A program made the position numbers and the translations under genes. This document shows positions 1 to 9,477 of a stretch of 64,000 nucleotides of DNA, in pieces (the first letter of the stretch is position 1; every line of letters starts with the position of its first letter). This DNA comes from an uncultured Clostridia bacterium. GTDB taxonomy: Bacteria > Bacillota > Clostridia > Lachnospirales > Lachnospiraceae. The notes under the pieces were generated by a model that made no database searches, was not told the DNA's origin, and worked only from the letters and a program-made list of their open reading frames with translations. The stretch spans positions 62,001-126,000 of the forward strand of contig CANDNA010000001.1 of the NCBI GenBank assembly GCA_947385955.1, in the 5' to 3' direction.

Positions 1-1172
1 CTGTCAATGAAGATAAGCTGCCTCTCTGTTTCACAGGCAATTTCTTCATATATGGGAAACAGCATCCGGGTATGATTTCCCGTTCCGTAAATGCCCAGAT
101 ATGTCCCTTCCCGGTTTTTCAGGCTGCTCTTTATCTTCTCCTTTACCGCACTGCGCCACTCCTTCAAGGCTTCTGCTTCCTCTCTTTCAAACGGAAACGC
201 CTCCATAACGGCCCGCAGATAAAGAAAAACCTCCACTGCCAGCACAGGCACTGCCGGATCCGATATTTTCTGTCCTGCCTCTTTCATATACCCATAAAAC
301 CAAAGTGCCGCTTCTTTATACCACAGCTCTTTTCGCTGGCTGTCGGATATCCGGATCCGGTCGATCAGTACCCTGACACGGTCATACAGATATCTGACCA
401 GCACAGGAGCCAGCGAAGGCGTCCAACGCAGCTTTATAAACTCTGCGTTGCCCTGCAGAATCCGGAAAAAATCATGAAGCTGCTTGTCGTGAAACCCGCT
501 GGTCATAGCCGAATTGTCACGGTATCTGCGTATATAAAAAATTTCATGGATATATAAAAGCCGCCTGGCCGGGAGCAGCGCCCGGAACGTATAATCCTCA
601 TCTTCATGGGTGTAATTCTTTAAAAAGAACAAATGCTGCCGCTCCAGATAGTCTCTGGAGAACAGGTTCAGCCACACAGGAGTCCTGTAAGCATCTTTAC
701 GGTAACAGGTTTCAAAAAATTCCGCTCCCGAAAAAATAACACCCGCTTTTATTTTGTCTTTTCTGATATAATTGTATGCATCCCACTGCTGGTCTGTCTC
801 ATTCACCACACCTGCATCAAACAGCAGGATTTCCGGCTCATATTCCTCCAGGTTTTTCCAAAGCAGTTCATTGTATGCCCCGCAGATCCAGTCATCCGCA
901 TCCACAAACCAGATATATCGTCCTCTGGCTGCGCGAAAGCCCGTATTTCTGGCTTCTGACATCCCTTTGTCATCATTGAGCAGGACACGGATCTCTCCGA
1001 ATCCCTCCAGATACCCTTCAAGCGCCCCTACCGTAGAATCCTCCCAGGAATCCACCACCACCAGGATTTCCTTTCCCACGGTGATCCCAAGCAGACTGTC
1101 AAGGCATTTCCCGATATAATCACCTGTCTCATAAGCCGGAATGATAACAGACAGCAGAATTTCGTCTTTCAT
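1..1172 (-). CDS. Family 2 glycosyltransferase with C-terminal Rossmann-like module (3' end cut by window)
   Basis: Reading from ATG at 1172 gives an open frame to the window edge, about 390 codons. The N-terminus has the GT-A start motif VIIPAYETGDYIGKCLDSL, followed by the acidic metal site FVDADDW, as in GT2 enzymes that move a sugar from a nucleotide donor to a growing glycan on the cytoplasmic side. After a helical middle, the last visible residues read LGIYGTGNHTRML, a GxGxxx nucleotide-fold start shared with several other proteins of this operon. It starts 4 nt after the stop of the fucosyltransferase gene, so the two are co-translated. Donor and acceptor cannot be told from sequence. 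Confidence 0.85.
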   Translation of the reverse strand, partial: MKDEILLSVIIPAYETGDYIGKCLDSLLGITVGKEILVVVDSWEDSTVGALEGYLEGFGEIRVLLNDDKGMSEARNTGFRAARGRYIWFVDADDWICGAYNELLWKNLEEYEPEILLFDAGVVNETDQQWDAYNYIRKDKIKAGVIFSGAEFFETCYRKDAYRTPVWLNLFSRDYLERQHLFFLKNYTHEDEDYTFRALLPARRLLYIHEIFYIRRYRDNSAMTSGFHDKQLHDFFRILQGNAEFIKLRWTPSLAPVLVRYLYDRVRVLIDRIRISDSQRKELWYKEAALWFYGYMKEAGQKISDPAVPVLAVEVFLYLRAVMEAFPFEREEAEALKEWRSAVKEKIKSSLKNREGTYLGIYGTGNHTRMLFPIYEEIACETERQLIFID

Positions 1173-1176
1173 ATCC

Positions 1177-2094
1177 TTACCTCACATCCAGTATCGTCCA
1201 GTCCTTCTGGTACATTTCCGCCAGATATGCCGCATCCTGAAACCAGACAGCCGGTGCGATCACCGTCTTTTCCCGATTCTCACACAGATACTGGGCCCAC
1301 CAGCTCAGGCTGCTGTTGGACATAATAAAATGTCTGCAATGTTTCATCAGTTCCAGCGTTTCATAATCTCTGCATCCTGCAGGCTCATACAGAAAATCAG
1401 CCTCCCCGCCACAGGCTTTTTTCACGGTTTCCACCTCATCAGAAAAGACAAAAAACCGGGCATCCGGATATCTCTGTCTCATCATTTTGACCGCCCGCCT
1501 GTAATAACTCTCTGTACAGACCATATGTACTTTATTTGTCTTATAATCTCCCAGGCGGATATGGAGACAGACCGCGTCAGATCTTTTGATCTGTTCCAGA
1601 AACGCCTGCTGCTCTCCTGTCATCTTCCGTCTGATCTTCAGTTCTTTCCGTAAGGTATTCCTCAGTCCGGGGAAAAAATCCTCTGACTGGAAATACCCTG
1701 CCAGATAAATATTTTTCTGCCTGAGCAAAAGCCTGGTATATCTGTCATTGGAAAAGCTGTTTTTCACAATCCCTATGGCCTGCAGGGGATATTTCATCAT
1801 CCGCTCCGCCCATATCCGCTTCTCTATGGTATCTTTTCCATTGACAAAAGCAAGCACCCTGTAGAAAATCCAGGTATGCAGATTTTTTATCCGGGCTTTT
1901 CCACTGTCCAGATCCTGCTTTTTGCAGGCCGGAATCCGAAAATGATGCAGGGAAAACTGCCGCAGCCTGTTATGACTGTATTCTGTCACATCCAGTACCA
2001 GTTCCCTGTCCCTTTTCTTTTTCTGCAGATACCTTGCCGCGGCATATTCAAAAAGCTGATTGCCCAGCCCCCCTGTTATCCTTACATAAATCAT
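1177..2094 (-). CDS. Alpha-1,2-fucosyltransferase-like protein (GT11)
   Basis: The 305-residue protein has the GT11 signatures in order: GGLGNQLF at residues 8-15, HIRLGDY at 178-184 (the HxRxGDY GDP-fucose motif), FFVFSDE at 214-220, and SNSSLSWWAQYL at 259-270. Family members transfer fucose from GDP-fucose to galactose in alpha-1,2 linkage. Length is normal. No GDP-fucose synthesis genes (gmd, fcl) are in the window, so the donor must be made elsewhere. It sits between two glycosyltransferases with 2-4 nt gaps. A few bacterial GT11 proteins use other donors or linkages, so the exact product is inferred. Confidence 0.9.
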   Translation of the reverse strand: MIYVRITGGLGNQLFEYAAARYLQKKKRDRELVLDVTEYSHNRLRQFSLHHFRIPACKKQDLDSGKARIKNLHTWIFYRVLAFVNGKDTIEKRIWAERMMKYPLQAIGIVKNSFSNDRYTRLLLRQKNIYLAGYFQSEDFFPGLRNTLRKELKIRRKMTGEQQAFLEQIKRSDAVCLHIRLGDYKTNKVHMVCTESYYRRAVKMMRQRYPDARFFVFSDEVETVKKACGGEADFLYEPAGCRDYETLELMKHCRHFIMSNSSLSWWAQYLCENREKTVIAPAVWFQDAAYLAEMYQKDWTILDVR

Positions 2095-2096
2095 GG

Positions 2097-3194
2097 TTAC
2101 TCCTCTATATATCTTCCGATCAGTCTATCCAGCCGTTCCCGGAAATGAAGATGGTGCTGATTATAATATGCTGCCGTTTTTTCAGAAAGAAGCCCCATTT
2201 CCCGTTTCCCCATCTTCATGGCTTTTCGGATGATATTAAAATTACTTTCCATATCCATACAAGGCTTCAAAAATCCCAAAGGCGAATACGAAACACCGGT
2301 TTCTCTGGTCAAAACAGGAATCACGCCGCAGTACATGGCATCCAGCACCGTGCCTGCCTGTCCTTCTGCAAGGCTTGGCAGGACATAAAAATCCTGCTTC
2401 CTCATCACTGTATAGTACCGCTCATCATATACCATTCCCAGTACATGGACGTGGATTCCCCTTCCCCTCATTTTCCGAATCAGTCCTGCATAATAAGGAT
2501 TCTTCACGGCTCCCATAATCGTAATTTCAAACTCATATCCTTCTTCGTGCATCCTCTCCATAAGCTGGACAAAAATATCAAATCCCTTGCCAAGATACAG
2601 GTTGGCGGCAGAAAAAACAAATCTGACCCGCTTTCCCAATTTTCGCTTTGCAGCGGCTTCTCCCCGCATCAGTTCATACGACATCGTGTCAACTTTCTGT
2701 CTGCTGAGCCCATTCCGAAGATAGGTATCTGCCGTAACCTGATTGCCTATCACCAGCACATGATCCACATCTCTTAAATCAGGAACGAATACAGGGATTT
2801 CCTCCCTCCATCTGATATTCCATATCCGGTCCATTCCCATCCGCTTTGCCATCCTGTACACATATTCATTGGCAATATGCCATTTCTTTCTGCTTTTGAA
2901 TGAGATCAGTTTTTCGATAAATACAGCCGGATGCTGCGTAACCGCATAATACACACTCTTTTTACAGGAAATCGCTTTTCTGATTTCATTAAAATTATGA
3001 TTGATTCCTACAAATAAATCATAATACCCCCCCCTCACTTTTTCTATCTCAGAGGTGTCTATATAATCCACATCCCCATACCCGCACAATACTTCATACA
3101 GCGTCCTTGCGTGAATACCGGCACTGGAATTTTGATATTTACTCGCCCTGCCCGGGATAAAAAATGTTTTGCAATATGCCAGTAAAATTTTCAT
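2097..3194 (-). CDS. GT-B glycosyltransferase (group 1/GT4-like)
   Basis: The 365-residue protein has a GT-B layout: an N-terminal acceptor domain, then VRFVFSAANLYLGKGFDIF and IHVHVLGMV segments and a C-terminal donor-site stretch, LAEGQAGTVLDAMYCGVIPV, with the Glu-rich pattern of retaining group 1 enzymes. Codons 54-56 (Arg-Gly-Gly) are written with an uninterrupted run of eight G, so a one-base slip would cut the protein near residue 60. It lies 3 nt downstream of a GT2 gene and just ahead of the GT11 gene. The sugar transferred is unknown. Confidence 0.8.
   Translation of the reverse strand: MKILLAYCKTFFIPGRASKYQNSSAGIHARTLYEVLCGYGDVDYIDTSEIEKVRGGYYDLFVGINHNFNEIRKAISCKKSVYYAVTQHPAVFIEKLISFKSRKKWHIANEYVYRMAKRMGMDRIWNIRWREEIPVFVPDLRDVDHVLVIGNQVTADTYLRNGLSRQKVDTMSYELMRGEAAAKRKLGKRVRFVFSAANLYLGKGFDIFVQLMERMHEEGYEFEITIMGAVKNPYYAGLIRKMRGRGIHVHVLGMVYDERYYTVMRKQDFYVLPSLAEGQAGTVLDAMYCGVIPVLTRETGVSYSPLGFLKPCMDMESNFNIIRKAMKMGKREMGLLSEKTAAYYNQHHLHFRERLDRLIGRYIEE
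3027..3034. repeat. Eight-base homopolymer (G8 on coding strand) inside a glycosyltransferase
   Basis: C8 on the plus strand, G8 in the sense strand of the GT-B gene at codons 54-56. Tracts of this length in surface-glycan genes are classic slippage sites. Here it is in frame, so the gene is 'on' in this sequence. Confidence 0.9.
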
Positions 3195-3197
3195 ACT

Positions 3198-4115
3198 CTA
3201 AACTCTCTTTCTGTAAAAACGATTTACCTCTCCTGCCAGCAGCCTTTTCAAAAACCACAATAATACAAACGGCCAGATATGCTGTACCGGCTCCCTGTGA
3301 TAATGGCCGCTGACCGTTTCATACACTTCCCCAAAACGTTCTGCCAGCACCCTTTTCAGGATCGCTTCATCTCTTCGGTAGCTTATTTTTTCTCTCTTTA
3401 ACTGTGCCGTTTTGATTTTTAAGATCCGGAACGGATTGCTGTTGGACTCCACAAAGTAAGCACTGGACGAATTGTTTTTGTGTATCCTGTACTGGATCAG
3501 CACTTCCCGCAGCAATACAATGCTTCCAAAATGCGCTGCCATAATGGTAATAAACGAATCGTGTTCTGTAAATCCGGGATCTATGGGGAAAATTTTGTCC
3601 AGATGCTGATTTCTCAGACACATACAGTTGGCGGCAAAGCAGGCCGGTTTGGCAATCACCTCCCCAACCCCCATTTTCTTTCTGTATACGGGATTTTTGA
3701 TCGTCTCATGGGATACCAGCAGTTTCCCATCGGCGTCAATGATCTGCCTGCGGCAGAAGCAGGCCATACAATCCGCATTCTGTTCCATATATCTGACCTG
3801 TACTGCAATCTTATCCGGCAGCCATACATCATCCTGATCCGCCAGAAAAATATACGTTCCCCTGGCATACAAAACAGCGGCAGAAGTTGCTTTTCGCAGC
3901 CCATGATTTATTTCGGAAGCATATATCTCAATATTTACTTCCGGATCTGCCTGCTGCTCTGACCACCTTCTTACAACTGACAGACTTCTGTCCCTGGAAC
4001 CGTCATCATATACAATAATCTGCAGTGGCCTGTATGTCTGTTTCAGCAGGGAATCCAGCATTTCTTCCACATATTTTTCACCATTAAATATCGGCATAAC
4101 TACAGAAACCAACAT
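3198..4115 (-). CDS. Family 2 glycosyltransferase (rhamnosyltransferase-like)
   Basis: The 305-residue protein begins with VSVVMPIFNGEKYVEEMLDS at residues 3-22 and has the acidic signature LADQDDVWLPDKI near residue 95. The DQDDVW form is common in rhamnosyltransferase-type GT2 enzymes of capsule and O-antigen clusters. A KIFPIDPGFTEHDSFITI segment resembles the catalytic-base region of the family. No transmembrane segments are evident. It is 12 nt after the methyltransferase gene. The specific donor is inferred only loosely. Confidence 0.85.
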   Translation of the reverse strand: MLVSVVMPIFNGEKYVEEMLDSLLKQTYRPLQIIVYDDGSRDRSLSVVRRWSEQQADPEVNIEIYASEINHGLRKATSAAVLYARGTYIFLADQDDVWLPDKIAVQVRYMEQNADCMACFCRRQIIDADGKLLVSHETIKNPVYRKKMGVGEVIAKPACFAANCMCLRNQHLDKIFPIDPGFTEHDSFITIMAAHFGSIVLLREVLIQYRIHKNNSSSAYFVESNSNPFRILKIKTAQLKREKISYRRDEAILKRVLAERFGEVYETVSGHYHREPVQHIWPFVLLWFLKRLLAGEVNRFYRKRV

Positions 4116-4127
4116 ATTTCTCCTCTT

Positions 4128-5090
4128 CTATTCCAAATGGGCAGCCAGCATATACCCAAAGCACAACACTTCATCGGAGCCTGTATCCGTCTGTGACAAC
4201 CGATGAAGCAGTTTCAAACTGTCTGTTAACGCTTTTCTGTCATCCCGGTTCATATCATAATGTGAATATCTCTGTGCAATTTCCGGCAGCCTGTTGATTT
4301 CCTGTGCCAGCCACTGATAAAAGTTTCCCCGTCTTTCCATTTCATCTATCTGAAATCCAAACTTTTTCAGGCTTTCTTCATACCAGTATCTGCCGAAGCC
4401 GTTCGCATAATAATAAGGGGCCATATGGGTAAGGCTGCAGAACGGGGCTGTCAGCAGCAATACTCCGCCCTTTTTCAACACCCGCGAAAACTCCTGCAGC
4501 GCCAGTAACGGTTTATGCAGATGTTCAAATACTTCGGTACAGAGTATCACATCTACCGAGCCATCTTCCAGAGGCATTTGCGTAATATCACAGGTTATAT
4601 TGACCCGGCTGGTATCCCACCTGTCTGTACCGGTCCAAAATCCTTCCTGCTGATCACTGGGTTCATATTTGCCAAAGTCCTGAGAGATATAATGCAGGTG
4701 GGAACAGTATGGAGCATAAGGCATTTCCCCGGCCCCTGCATCCAGCAATACTTTTCCCGGAGGAATTTCCTTTATTTTTTGAATGACCCATGCATCCCTC
4801 AATTCCGCATTTTGGAACGTTCCGATCAGGTCAGCACGGGATGTAATCTTCCCGGCATCCACTCCGGCCTCTGTCAGTTCCGCTTTTATTTCATCATAAT
4901 ACTCTCTGCTGGTTATGTACACATAGTCGGCTTCTTTCCATTTAAGCTCATCCGGACTGATATATCCGTCTATATCAAAAAATCTTTTATCACTGTAGCC
5001 GGTCACTTCAAACTGTTCGTTGATCCATTCTTCCTGTTCTCTGTATGCCTGCCCAAGTCCATATACAATTGCTGTTTTCTTTCCGCTCAT
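4128..5090 (-). CDS. Class I SAM methyltransferase with N-terminal Rossmann-like module
   Basis: The ATG at 5090 is preceded by AAAGGGG and overlaps the upstream stop (ATGA), so it is preferred over longer readings into the previous gene. Residues 1-95 form a Rossmann-like module (TAIVYGLGQAYREQ, GYSDKR). Residues 110-320 are a type-11 methyltransferase with the SAM loop LLDAGAGEMPYA at 115-126, VILCTEVFEHLHKP at 181-194 and LKKGGVLLLTAPF at 205-217. It probably methylates a sugar or sugar-linked group. The N-terminal module recurs across this operon. Confidence 0.8.
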   Translation of the reverse strand: MSGKKTAIVYGLGQAYREQEEWINEQFEVTGYSDKRFFDIDGYISPDELKWKEADYVYITSREYYDEIKAELTEAGVDAGKITSRADLIGTFQNAELRDAWVIQKIKEIPPGKVLLDAGAGEMPYAPYCSHLHYISQDFGKYEPSDQQEGFWTGTDRWDTSRVNITCDITQMPLEDGSVDVILCTEVFEHLHKPLLALQEFSRVLKKGGVLLLTAPFCSLTHMAPYYYANGFGRYWYEESLKKFGFQIDEMERRGNFYQWLAQEINRLPEIAQRYSHYDMNRDDRKALTDSLKLLHRLSQTDTGSDEVLCFGYMLAAHLE

Positions 5091-5911
5091 ATTCCCCTTT
5101 CGCGTCCCTTCGCTGTTTTCTTTTCCTTCACGACCGGCCGTATGTTTTTTTCCAGTTTCAGGATCGACCAGTCTCTTTTCTCCCGGTGCAGCAGCATCCG
5201 AAGCAGCAACTCTGCAGAATCCAGGTAAAGTGCCCATCTGGGAGTCACATATTCCATACCGGATGTACCGGAAACCCTTTCGATATCCAATGCCACCGGA
5301 AAAACATGATATGCCACCCGCTTCTTTCTGACCGCCCTGGCAACGCTGTTTTCCAGATAAAATCCTCTGCTGTCATTCACAGACTGGTAACAGTCTTTCA
5401 GAAAAGACTCATAATCACGGAGGGATACTACAAAGAATCTGGTATCTATAAAAAAGCGATTACGCTGATCCACATAAGAGTTAAAATAGTTGCCGGAGCC
5501 GTCCAGCAGCCGGATCACCATATCCATATTGCGTACTTTCAGCCTTCCTGTTACCTTCGCCATATAACGGCACCCCTGGAGCAGTTTGCTGTTCTGCAGG
5601 ACATAGGTTAAGATTTCTCCTTCTCCATATCCCTTTCCCTGTTCTTTTGCCTTTTTTTCATCCCCCTGATAACGCAGCCATTCAAACTGTTTCCGGTTCT
5701 CTTTTGCCAGTTTTTTCAGCAGGCCGATCTCCTCTGCATCCGAATTATCACAAAAGACAATATGTTGAATCCTGGTTTTCTCAATATAAAACCGGGCTGC
5801 TTCCAGATACTGCTTTCTTCTTTCCTTTTCATCTCTTACCGTCAGGGCTTTCACCTGTGCAGAAGGTGCGATGCACGCTGTCATAACCAGACATACTTCA
5901 TCATATTTCAT
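5087..5911 (-). CDS. Putative GT-A-like glycan biosynthesis protein
   Basis: The 274-residue protein has no motif I can assign with certainty. Features seen are a strand-turn HIVFCDNSD near residue 50, EQGKGYGEGEILTYVLQNS near residue 95, and YMAKVTGRLKVRNMD near residue 120. This layout (CDNS, then GKGYGE, then KxTGR) resembles uncharacterised GT-A-like proteins in polysaccharide clusters. It is translationally coupled to the methyltransferase by ATGA and starts 8 nt after the preceding GT-B gene. A role in adding a sugar is inferred from context. Confidence 0.55.
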   Translation of the reverse strand: MKYDEVCLVMTACIAPSAQVKALTVRDEKERRKQYLEAARFYIEKTRIQHIVFCDNSDAEEIGLLKKLAKENRKQFEWLRYQGDEKKAKEQGKGYGEGEILTYVLQNSKLLQGCRYMAKVTGRLKVRNMDMVIRLLDGSGNYFNSYVDQRNRFFIDTRFFVVSLRDYESFLKDCYQSVNDSRGFYLENSVARAVRKKRVAYHVFPVALDIERVSGTSGMEYVTPRWALYLDSAELLLRMLLHREKRDWSILKLEKNIRPVVKEKKTAKGRERGI

Positions 5912-5918
5912 TCCGTGT

Positions 5919-7400
5919 TCACTCCATGCCCCAGAGTTTGCCCAGTCCCATCAGGATGCTTCTGGTATGTCCGGAAGGAAAAAGCCCCTCGTACTGCTCT
6001 CTGCTGCTGATCCGGTCCTGCATCAACTGACAGTTGATATATTCCTGTCTTTTTACAAATCTCCTGGGCGTTATTTTCTGTATCCTGTGTCCGTTTTCCC
6101 TTTCCCGGATTGCTTTCCATGCTCTGCGCCATTTGGCTTCCGTCCATGTATTTCTGACAATATGCCCGCAGTATTTCTCTCCGTTCCCCCGCAATACCTC
6201 CAGGGATTTTTCTGTTAACTCCGGAATCGTCCTGGCGGCGCTCACACCATAATTTTCAATCCCCCGGCTCAGCAGATGCAGTGACACATATGGCACATGG
6301 TACATCTCAGCCGTAGTCGCCCCGGATGCTTTCATAGGAAATGACACCACATAAAGGTCGGCAGCAGCAATCAGCTCTTCCGCCTTTTCTCTCTGCAGAT
6401 ATCCCAGCGCCCTGACTCTTCCCTTTGTTTCCGCCTGCAGCTTTTTCCAGCTCTCTTTGGACGGATCTGCCCCTATCACATAAAAATAAGCATCCCCTTC
6501 ATATGCTTCCAGCACATTCCTTACAAATACGCCAAAATCACACCCGATAATACTCTGGTATTTAAAATCCGATCCCATTGAAACAATCAGTTTTGCACCC
6601 TTTTCCATGCCATATGATGTTTTCACCGTGTTTCCGGCGTTTTCCTTCTCACAGATGTCTGTACTTTCCAAAAGTTGGCCGTTCCCCGGAAACTGCATCC
6701 AAACACTGTTTTCTGGTTTTATACCCCTGTAAGAAACGGCTTTTTTCACATCATACGGACACATATTCAAAACACAGTCTGCCACGGAAAATCCAAAGGA
6801 AAATCTGAAATCCGCATGGTTATACAGGTACACCGGACGTTTCCACTCCGGATTGCTGTACGCCAGGACCGGCACGACATCATACATATGCGTATGCAGG
6901 ATCACCCTTTCATACCGCTGAGAAATCTCCAGCAGTTCTTCCGCCTTACTGAGATCATTTTTCCTTCTGTTGATACAGAATATTTCACCGCCTGATTTCT
7001 TTACACTTTCTTTCAGGAAATCCGGGATCTTCGTACCGGGCATGTCGGTAAATACAATCGACGACCGGGTGTCTTTATCCCACTTAATCCAGTTGTTCAC
7101 GATCACCGGATGACCACCTATGGCAAAGCCCTGCGTCATAACATGCAGGGTCCGGCCCCTGACAGGCCCTTCTGCAGGTCTGAATGGAATCTTCTTTCCA
7201 ATCCTGATGATTTCCGCTTCCAGTATATCACTGCTGTACACACCGGTCACATAGCCTGCATAAATCCGTCCGATTAAGGTAATCAGCTTTAATTTATCCA
7301 TATCATTTTTTTGAAATGGTATCAGCTTTTCCAGGCATTTGACATAGTAGTAATTTTTGTCTATCCTTGCCCGTACCTGGCTTAATTTCTGCATTTTCAT
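5919..7400 (-). CDS. GT-B glycosyltransferase-like protein with helical N-terminal extension
   Basis: The 493-residue protein carries about 85 residues ahead of the first GT-B strand (LHVMTQGFAIGGHPVIVNNW). It then has a HTHMYDVVPVLAY segment, the donor-domain start KLIVSMGSDFKYQSI, and ELIAAADLYVVSFPMKASGA, ending in a positively charged tail. Overall this is group 1-like, but the usual C-terminal EGxxxxxxE site is replaced by KASGATTAEM. The gene lies between the multiply broken gene and the GT-A-like gene with 4-7 nt gaps. Donor and acceptor are unknown. Confidence 0.65.
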   Translation of the reverse strand: MKMQKLSQVRARIDKNYYYVKCLEKLIPFQKNDMDKLKLITLIGRIYAGYVTGVYSSDILEAEIIRIGKKIPFRPAEGPVRGRTLHVMTQGFAIGGHPVIVNNWIKWDKDTRSSIVFTDMPGTKIPDFLKESVKKSGGEIFCINRRKNDLSKAEELLEISQRYERVILHTHMYDVVPVLAYSNPEWKRPVYLYNHADFRFSFGFSVADCVLNMCPYDVKKAVSYRGIKPENSVWMQFPGNGQLLESTDICEKENAGNTVKTSYGMEKGAKLIVSMGSDFKYQSIIGCDFGVFVRNVLEAYEGDAYFYVIGADPSKESWKKLQAETKGRVRALGYLQREKAEELIAAADLYVVSFPMKASGATTAEMYHVPYVSLHLLSRGIENYGVSAARTIPELTEKSLEVLRGNGEKYCGHIVRNTWTEAKWRRAWKAIRERENGHRIQKITPRRFVKRQEYINCQLMQDRISSREQYEGLFPSGHTRSILMGLGKLWGME

Positions 7401-7404
7401 AGGG

Positions 7405-8458
7405 TTACACCTTTATTGCGCCGTTCTTCTTATTGGTTATCGTCCTGCCATAATAAGTCCCGAAATAATCTAAAATCTGTATGTTCCTTCCAGCCAGGCA
7501 CTCTTCCAGAGCATCATAAAACCGCTCCTTAAAGTCCGCCGGGCATGCTTCCACATAGCTTTGCATAGCGGGCATAATGACAATAACCGGCTTAATCTTC
7601 TTTCTCTCCAGCAGGACCAGAAACTGTCGGAACAGTTTTTTGTTCTCCCACACTGTTATCGGGTAGCTTTTGGCAAAATCCCGCTTTGCTGTCTCAGCGC
7701 CGTCCTCCATATTCAACGTATAAGGATATCTTTTCTGAAACAGCTCATAGTATATCTTTACACTCTGAAAATATTGCTCTGTTGTTTTCACAAGCCCGGC
7801 AAATTCTGCTCTGTCAACCAGATTATGAGGATCCCGGATATACGGATAATATCTGATGATTTCCCAGCCATTCAGCGTCCTGGAAAGATCCAGCTCAAAA
7901 CTATAATAGCACAGTCCGATCAGGTAATGAGTCACGCAGTCCAGATCAGTTCGTTCCTCCAGCAGTTTTGCAATCTGATAATCGTAAAAATGTCCTGTCC
8001 CTTATTGGCAAAGTTAAAAGCCTCTTTTCCCGTTTCTCTGGAAATCACCCGCGGATCAATTCCATTGCGGTGATAGGATAGGATATACCGGAAACGATCA
8101 CTTCAGGCCTTTTTTCCCTGTCCAGAAATTCCTGCCATTTTCGTTTGAATAAATCCAGCTGCCAGACCTCATATGTCTTGGATTTTACAATAGGATCATG
8201 CAGTATCTTTTCAGGTCCCCCCTCATCCACTAACTGCCTGTATATCTCTTTGTAAAAAACAGAACAGATTACCACAAAGTCATAGCTGTCCTGCTTTCTG
8301 AGTTCCTCCATTTCCAGCCGCTTCAGGCCGCCAAACTCTTTGATCGAAGCATTGTTATCCATAAATCCCAGTACTTCCACCCAGTCGCTCACATGCTTCA
8401 GCGCTTCTCTGCCAATGTTGCCGGCTCCCTATAGGATAATTCTGTATTTTTTGTTCAT
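7405..8458 (-). pseudogene. Broken SGNH-like/Rossmann-module gene with at least three lesions
   Basis: The start ATG at 8458 overlaps the upstream stop (ATGA), but codon 10 is TAG, giving MNKKYRIIL-stop-GAGNIGREALK, where a residue is expected before the GAG nucleotide-fold loop. Frame is next lost at a tandem ATAGG duplication (8073-8082, plus strand). Removing five bases restores VSGISYHRNGIDPRVIS. It is lost again at an A5 run (7986-7990), where adding one base restores DIFYDYQIAKLLEE and joins the remaining 176 codons. The GISY...GID pattern and C-terminal layout suggest a GDSL/SGNH-like enzyme behind a Rossmann-like module. Family assignment is tentative; the three lesions are read directly. 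Confidence 0.8.
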
Positions 8459-9477
8459 TTCCGGGCCTCTTCCTGTACGGTTTCCGTTTGCCACTCGTCA
8501 GAGCCTTCCACCTCTTCCAGAAGCGCAAGCACCTTCATATCTTTCTCCACCGTATTGGGAAACGCCTCTCGATTTTCTATCCCTGAAAGAAAGGCTTCCA
8601 TCTCCTCGATGTACATATTTTCCCCTATGTTCTCGTTATACCCTTTTTCATGCAGTTCTTCATCCACCTCTATGTATTTCCAGACGCCCGTTTCTGCCTC
8701 ATATAGCTCAATCACCCGTCTGTCCCATCTCCACTGGATCTGTGCCTCCTCCAGATTGATGAGCAGATTCCGCGCCCCGTTTCTGCCTACCACATCCACC
8801 AGCAGACTTCCTACCATATCCTTATAGTCAAGAGCACACACATAACTGTCCTCGATGTCACATCCCACATCTCTGGTTTTCCTGTAGTACCCCTTTACCT
8901 GTCTGGGATACCCAAATAACGCCGTAATCCATGTCAGCTCAAAGGGTACGATCTCACGGGCCCCGCCGGTCTGACGCCTGCTCACATAAAAATCCTTCAC
9001 ATTCTCCCAGGGATGCCAGTCAGGCAGATACTGTCCACTGTGATAAGAAAAATTGCACACCTTTCCATAGGTTCCTTCTTTTACCAGCTCCCGGATCTTC
9101 TTTAATGCCGGATGGAACACCATCGTGCAGGATGGAGCCACAAGCACCCCGCCCTGATTCCCTTCCCGAATCTTTCTCACATCCTCCAGCATAACGCTGG
9201 CTTCTGTAAATACCGGTTTTTGATGCCGGAACGCCACCTGCGCTCCCAGATAATGCCGGTCCGGAGGCAGGGAAACAATCACTGCCACAATCCTGGAAAA
9301 ATCAATCTCTTCTTCCGTCTGCACAGTCCGTATCCCATATTTTTCTTCCGCTTCTTTCCGTCTGTCCTCTCTCAGATCCATCCCCGTCACTGCTTCACAG
9401 GGCACTCCCAGATGCAGAAGGCACCTGACCCTCCGTTTTCCCATTGACCCCAGCCCAATAATCAGATATTCTTTCAT
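8455..9477 (-). CDS. Gfo/Idh/MocA family oxidoreductase (copy 1)
   Basis: The 340-residue protein opens with a dinucleotide-binding loop, LIIGLGSMGKRRVRCLLHLG, and continues with the C-terminal substrate domain (YHSGQYLPDWHPWENVKDFY, GGAREIVPFELTWI). Family members oxidise or reduce a sugar hydroxyl, usually NAD(P)-linked. It closely resembles copy 2 at 12326-13294: both have GQYLPDWHPW and a G-x-R/C-E segment. The likely substrate is the nonulosonic acid or a precursor, since it sits directly after the CMP-sugar synthetase gene with a 4 nt overlap. The exact reaction is unknown. Confidence 0.85.
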   Translation of the reverse strand: MKEYLIIGLGSMGKRRVRCLLHLGVPCEAVTGMDLREDRRKEAEEKYGIRTVQTEEEIDFSRIVAVIVSLPPDRHYLGAQVAFRHQKPVFTEASVMLEDVRKIREGNQGGVLVAPSCTMVFHPALKKIRELVKEGTYGKVCNFSYHSGQYLPDWHPWENVKDFYVSRRQTGGAREIVPFELTWITALFGYPRQVKGYYRKTRDVGCDIEDSYVCALDYKDMVGSLLVDVVGRNGARNLLINLEEAQIQWRWDRRVIELYEAETGVWKYIEVDEELHEKGYNENIGENMYIEEMEAFLSGIENREAFPNTVEKDMKVLALLEEVEGSDEWQTETVQEEARK

